From CAZSGN01 sp964606415 (GTDB lineage: Bacteria > Bacteroidota > Bacteroidia > Bacteroidales > JBBRXJ01): 6,446 bases of DNA. How positions within the stretch are numbered: position 1 is the first letter of the stretch; each line of letters starts with the position of its first letter. This document shows, one piece after another, positions 4,189-6,446 of the stretch. The notes beneath the pieces were generated by a model that did no database searches, was not told the origin of the DNA, and worked only from the letters and a program-made list of their open reading frames with translations. The stretch covers positions 1 to 6,446 of the forward strand of contig CAZSGN010000166.1 of the NCBI GenBank assembly GCA_964606415.1, written 5' to 3'. A program made the translations under genes and the position numbers.

Positions 4189-6446
4189 TTATTGAACTTT
4201 TTTCTTCCTTACTTTATAGTTCAATCCGGGGGTTTTCTGAAGATAATGAATAAAATCCTTTGTAATCTCAACCTTCTTGCTTCTAGAGAACATCTCAACA
4301 TAAAAATTTTCATCAGGATCACGAATAACAAAATGAAGCAAAGCCTTACCATTGCCCCCATCAGAAAATTGATGAATATCATTGATAAAATGCTCATTAA
4401 TATCATTCAGTGAAAGCTGCAACTCAATATTATCAACACGCTCTTCTCTAACTGTCGATAATAATTCCATTTTTTTTACCTTAAATTCCAACTCCGTTGA
4501 TTCTTTTGCCCACTTTTTAGCCTGAAACTTTCCTGTTACCATTAACAGCTGGCCAGTAATAAAATAGTTGCGGTAATCAATATAATCCTGACCAAAAAAC
4601 ATGATACGGAAAGAATCGGTATAATCTTCAAGCACCAGGGCACCAAAAGGCTTCCCGTTTTTAGTTGTGCCGTGCCGAACGTTCGCAACAATCCCGGCCA
4701 CAGTAACCTCACGATCCTTCATTTTTTGCGGATCATTAAATTCTGACAAGACCGTATCACAAAAAGAATCAATTTCAAATCGATACTCATCAAGCGGATG
4801 CGCCGATAAATAAATACCAATAACATCTTTCTCCTTCTTAAGCCGGGTCATAAAATTCCATTCCTCCCCAACCGGAATCTGAGGTTTTGTAATAGCCAAG
4901 TCCTGTATATCCCCAAAAAGACTCTGCTGTACATTATTCTGATCATTCTGGTATTTATTGCCGTATCGTATCAAATTTTCAATAAAAGCAATGCTTTTAT
5001 CATCTTCAATAAAAAACTGATGCCTGTCAATATCCGGGAAATTATCAAAAGCTCCTGCCAGGGCAAGCGCCTCAATATTTTTCTTATTGACTGTTTGTAA
5101 AGGAAGTCGTTCTATAAAATCAAAAATGCTTTGATAAGGGCCGTTTTTAGAGCGTTCCTCAATGATTTTCTGGACAGCATTGCTCCCTACACCTTTAATT
5201 CCGCCTAATCCAAACCGGATGTCACCAGTTTGATTGACCATAAAATTATATTCACTCTCATTGACATCAGGACCAAGCACCGACATGCCCATTCTTCTAC
5301 ACTCGTCCATGAAAAGAGTAATCTTTTCAATATTATTGATATTCCGTGTCAATACAGCTGACATAAATTCAGCCGGATAATGCGTTTTCAGATATCCTGT
5401 CTGGTAGGAAACATAAGCATAGCAAGTTGAATGAGATTTATTGAAAGCATACTGCGCAAAAGTCTCCCAATCGGCCCATATTTTTTGAATCACTTTTTCA
5501 TCATGTCCCTTGCTTTTTGCTCCCTCGACAAATTTCTCTTTAAGGTCATCCATCATGGACCGGATCTTTTTGCCCATGGCTTTCCTAAGTGAATCTGCCT
5601 GTCCCTTGGTAAACCCAGCCAATTTCTGAGACAACAACATCACCTGTTCCTGGTAAACAGTGATGCCATAAGTATCAGCAAGATATTCCTCCATCTCAGG
5701 AAGATCATACTGTATTTTCTCCTTGCCATGCTTTCGCTTAATAAAACTGGGAATATAATCCATCGGCCCTGGCCTGTATAAAGCATTCATAGCAATAAGG
5801 TCTTCAAACCGGTTCGGCTTAAGTTCCCGAAGGTGCTTTTTCATACCGTCCGATTCAAACTGGAAAAGGCCGGTTGTTTCAGCCCGGCTATATAGCTGGT
5901 ATGTGTCAGGATCATCAAGAGGAATATTTTCCATATCCAGATCAATTCCTTTTGATTTTTTGACATTATCAACAGCATCTTTAATGATGGATAAAGTCTT
6001 CAACCCAAGAAAATCCATTTTTAACATCCCGACATCCTCAACATGCTTCCCTTCATACTGAGTAACATAAAGCTTCGCTTCCTTTGATGTACTAACAGGC
6101 ACATGCTCTTCCAGGTCATTACGACCAATAATAATTCCACATGCATGTACACCCGTCTGACGAATAGCACCCTCCAGTTTACCGGCAAGATTTAATGTCT
6201 TTTGCACTAAAGGATTTGGTGATTGATCACGAATTTGAGCCAGCTCAGGCGCTTCTTTATATGCTTTCTTAACTCTGGTGGCCGGTTTCTCAGGTATCAT
6301 CTTGGCAAGATTATCGGCCTCATCCAGGGGTAATTTCAAAACCCAGGCCACATCACGGATAGCCATTTTAGGCGCAATATTGCAAAACGTACTAATATTG
6401 GCAACCCGCTTTTGCCCGTATTTTTGAACCACCCAATTAAGCACCT
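4189..6446 (-). CDS. dnaE: DNA polymerase III subunit alpha, C-terminal part (partial)
   Basis: The frame runs off the right edge. The 752 residues seen are the C-terminal two-thirds of the replicative polymerase, usually about 1150-1250 residues. The PHP domain and the first two catalytic aspartates (PDxDxD) lie outside. Numbering from the leucine codon's GTG neighbour at 6444: KYGQKRVANISTF begins the visible palm region. The third catalytic aspartate is D144 in LKMDFLGLKTL (codon 6013-6015). Conserved segments TTGLFQFESDGM (190-201), NALYRPGPMDY (220-230) and FNKSHSTCYAYVSYQTGYLK (334-353) follow. FGLGGIKGVG (411-420) is the helix-hairpin-helix. QQSLFG (506-511) fits the internal beta-clamp-binding motif, and REVTVAGIV to about 660 is the OB fold. 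The end (about 665-751) corresponds to the tau-binding region. It is cytosolic and part of the replisome. No frameshift or intein is seen. The leading GTG at 6444 is an internal valine codon, not the start. trxA follows 44 bases downstream. Confidence 0.97.
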   Translation of the reverse strand, partial: VLNWVVQKYGQKRVANISTFCNIAPKMAIRDVAWVLKLPLDEADNLAKMIPEKPATRVKKAYKEAPELAQIRDQSPNPLVQKTLNLAGKLEGAIRQTGVHACGIIIGRNDLEEHVPVSTSKEAKLYVTQYEGKHVEDVGMLKMDFLGLKTLSIIKDAVDNVKKSKGIDLDMENIPLDDPDTYQLYSRAETTGLFQFESDGMKKHLRELKPNRFEDLIAMNALYRPGPMDYIPSFIKRKHGKEKIQYDLPEMEEYLADTYGITVYQEQVMLLSQKLAGFTKGQADSLRKAMGKKIRSMMDDLKEKFVEGAKSKGHDEKVIQKIWADWETFAQYAFNKSHSTCYAYVSYQTGYLKTHYPAEFMSAVLTRNINNIEKITLFMDECRRMGMSVLGPDVNESEYNFMVNQTGDIRFGLGGIKGVGSNAVQKIIEERSKNGPYQSIFDFIERLPLQTVNKKNIEALALAGAFDNFPDIDRHQFFIEDDKSIAFIENLIRYGNKYQNDQNNVQQSLFGDIQDLAITKPQIPVGEEWNFMTRLKKEKDVIGIYLSAHPLDEYRFEIDSFCDTVLSEFNDPQKMKDREVTVAGIVANVRHGTTKNGKPFGALVLEDYTDSFRIMFFGQDYIDYRNYFITGQLLMVTGKFQAKKWAKESTELEFKVKKMELLSTVREERVDNIELQLSLNDINEHFINDIHQFSDGGNGKALLHFVIRDPDENFYVEMFSRSKKVEITKDFIHYLQKTPGLNYKVRKKKVQ

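Noticed and set aside
6442..6444. GTG at the right edge as the start of the dnaE frame
   Set aside because: The residues that follow (KYGQKRVANISTF) are internal to the polymerase palm; the PHP domain and PDxDxD motif must lie beyond the window edge.

Overview
The window looks like a chromosomal segment of a Bacteroidota bacterium, probably Bacteroidales/Marinilabiliales-like. Three things point there. A PorV/PorQ-like outer-membrane protein lies next to a helix-hairpin-helix/beta-barrel protein, a pairing typical of the phylum. The start codons have A-rich leaders without Shine-Dalgarno sequences. One promoter closely matches the Bacteroidota pattern TTTG-N20-TAnnTTTG. There are no tRNAs, rRNAs, CRISPR arrays or complete mobile elements.

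Left part (1-2968, plus strand): the last 29 codons of an unrecognised gene, a 60-base gap containing a bulged 12-bp stem-loop, then two cell-envelope genes that overlap by 11 bases. The first encodes a 269-residue secreted, PorV-like predicted beta-barrel protein. The second encodes a 672-residue secreted protein with a ComEA-like helix-hairpin-helix near its N-terminus and a long predicted outer-membrane barrel. They are probably co-translated and act together at the outer membrane; their substrate is unknown.

Middle (2969-3826): an AT-rich accessory strip. It holds a promoter and a 73-residue antitoxin-like gene. The expected partner toxin reading frame starts in the usual overlapping position (ATG at 3529) but loses toxin-like sequence after about six codons and runs into a cluster of short hairpin repeats. 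Five copies of this repeat are visible, one upstream of the antitoxin and four downstream, one of them inverted. Each is a 5-bp stem with a 3- or 4-base loop (GTA in three of five) followed by G(A/T)CCTG or a close variant. The stem sequences differ in every copy but pairing is kept, which indicates selection for structure. They resemble REP elements. This repeat family and the decayed toxin-antitoxin locus are the most interesting content of the window.

Right part (3756-6446, minus strand): the C-terminal 752 residues of the replicative DNA polymerase III alpha subunit (dnaE), followed 44 bases later by thioredoxin (trxA) and a strong intrinsic terminator. The antitoxin and trxA converge, and the hairpin repeats sit between their 3' ends.
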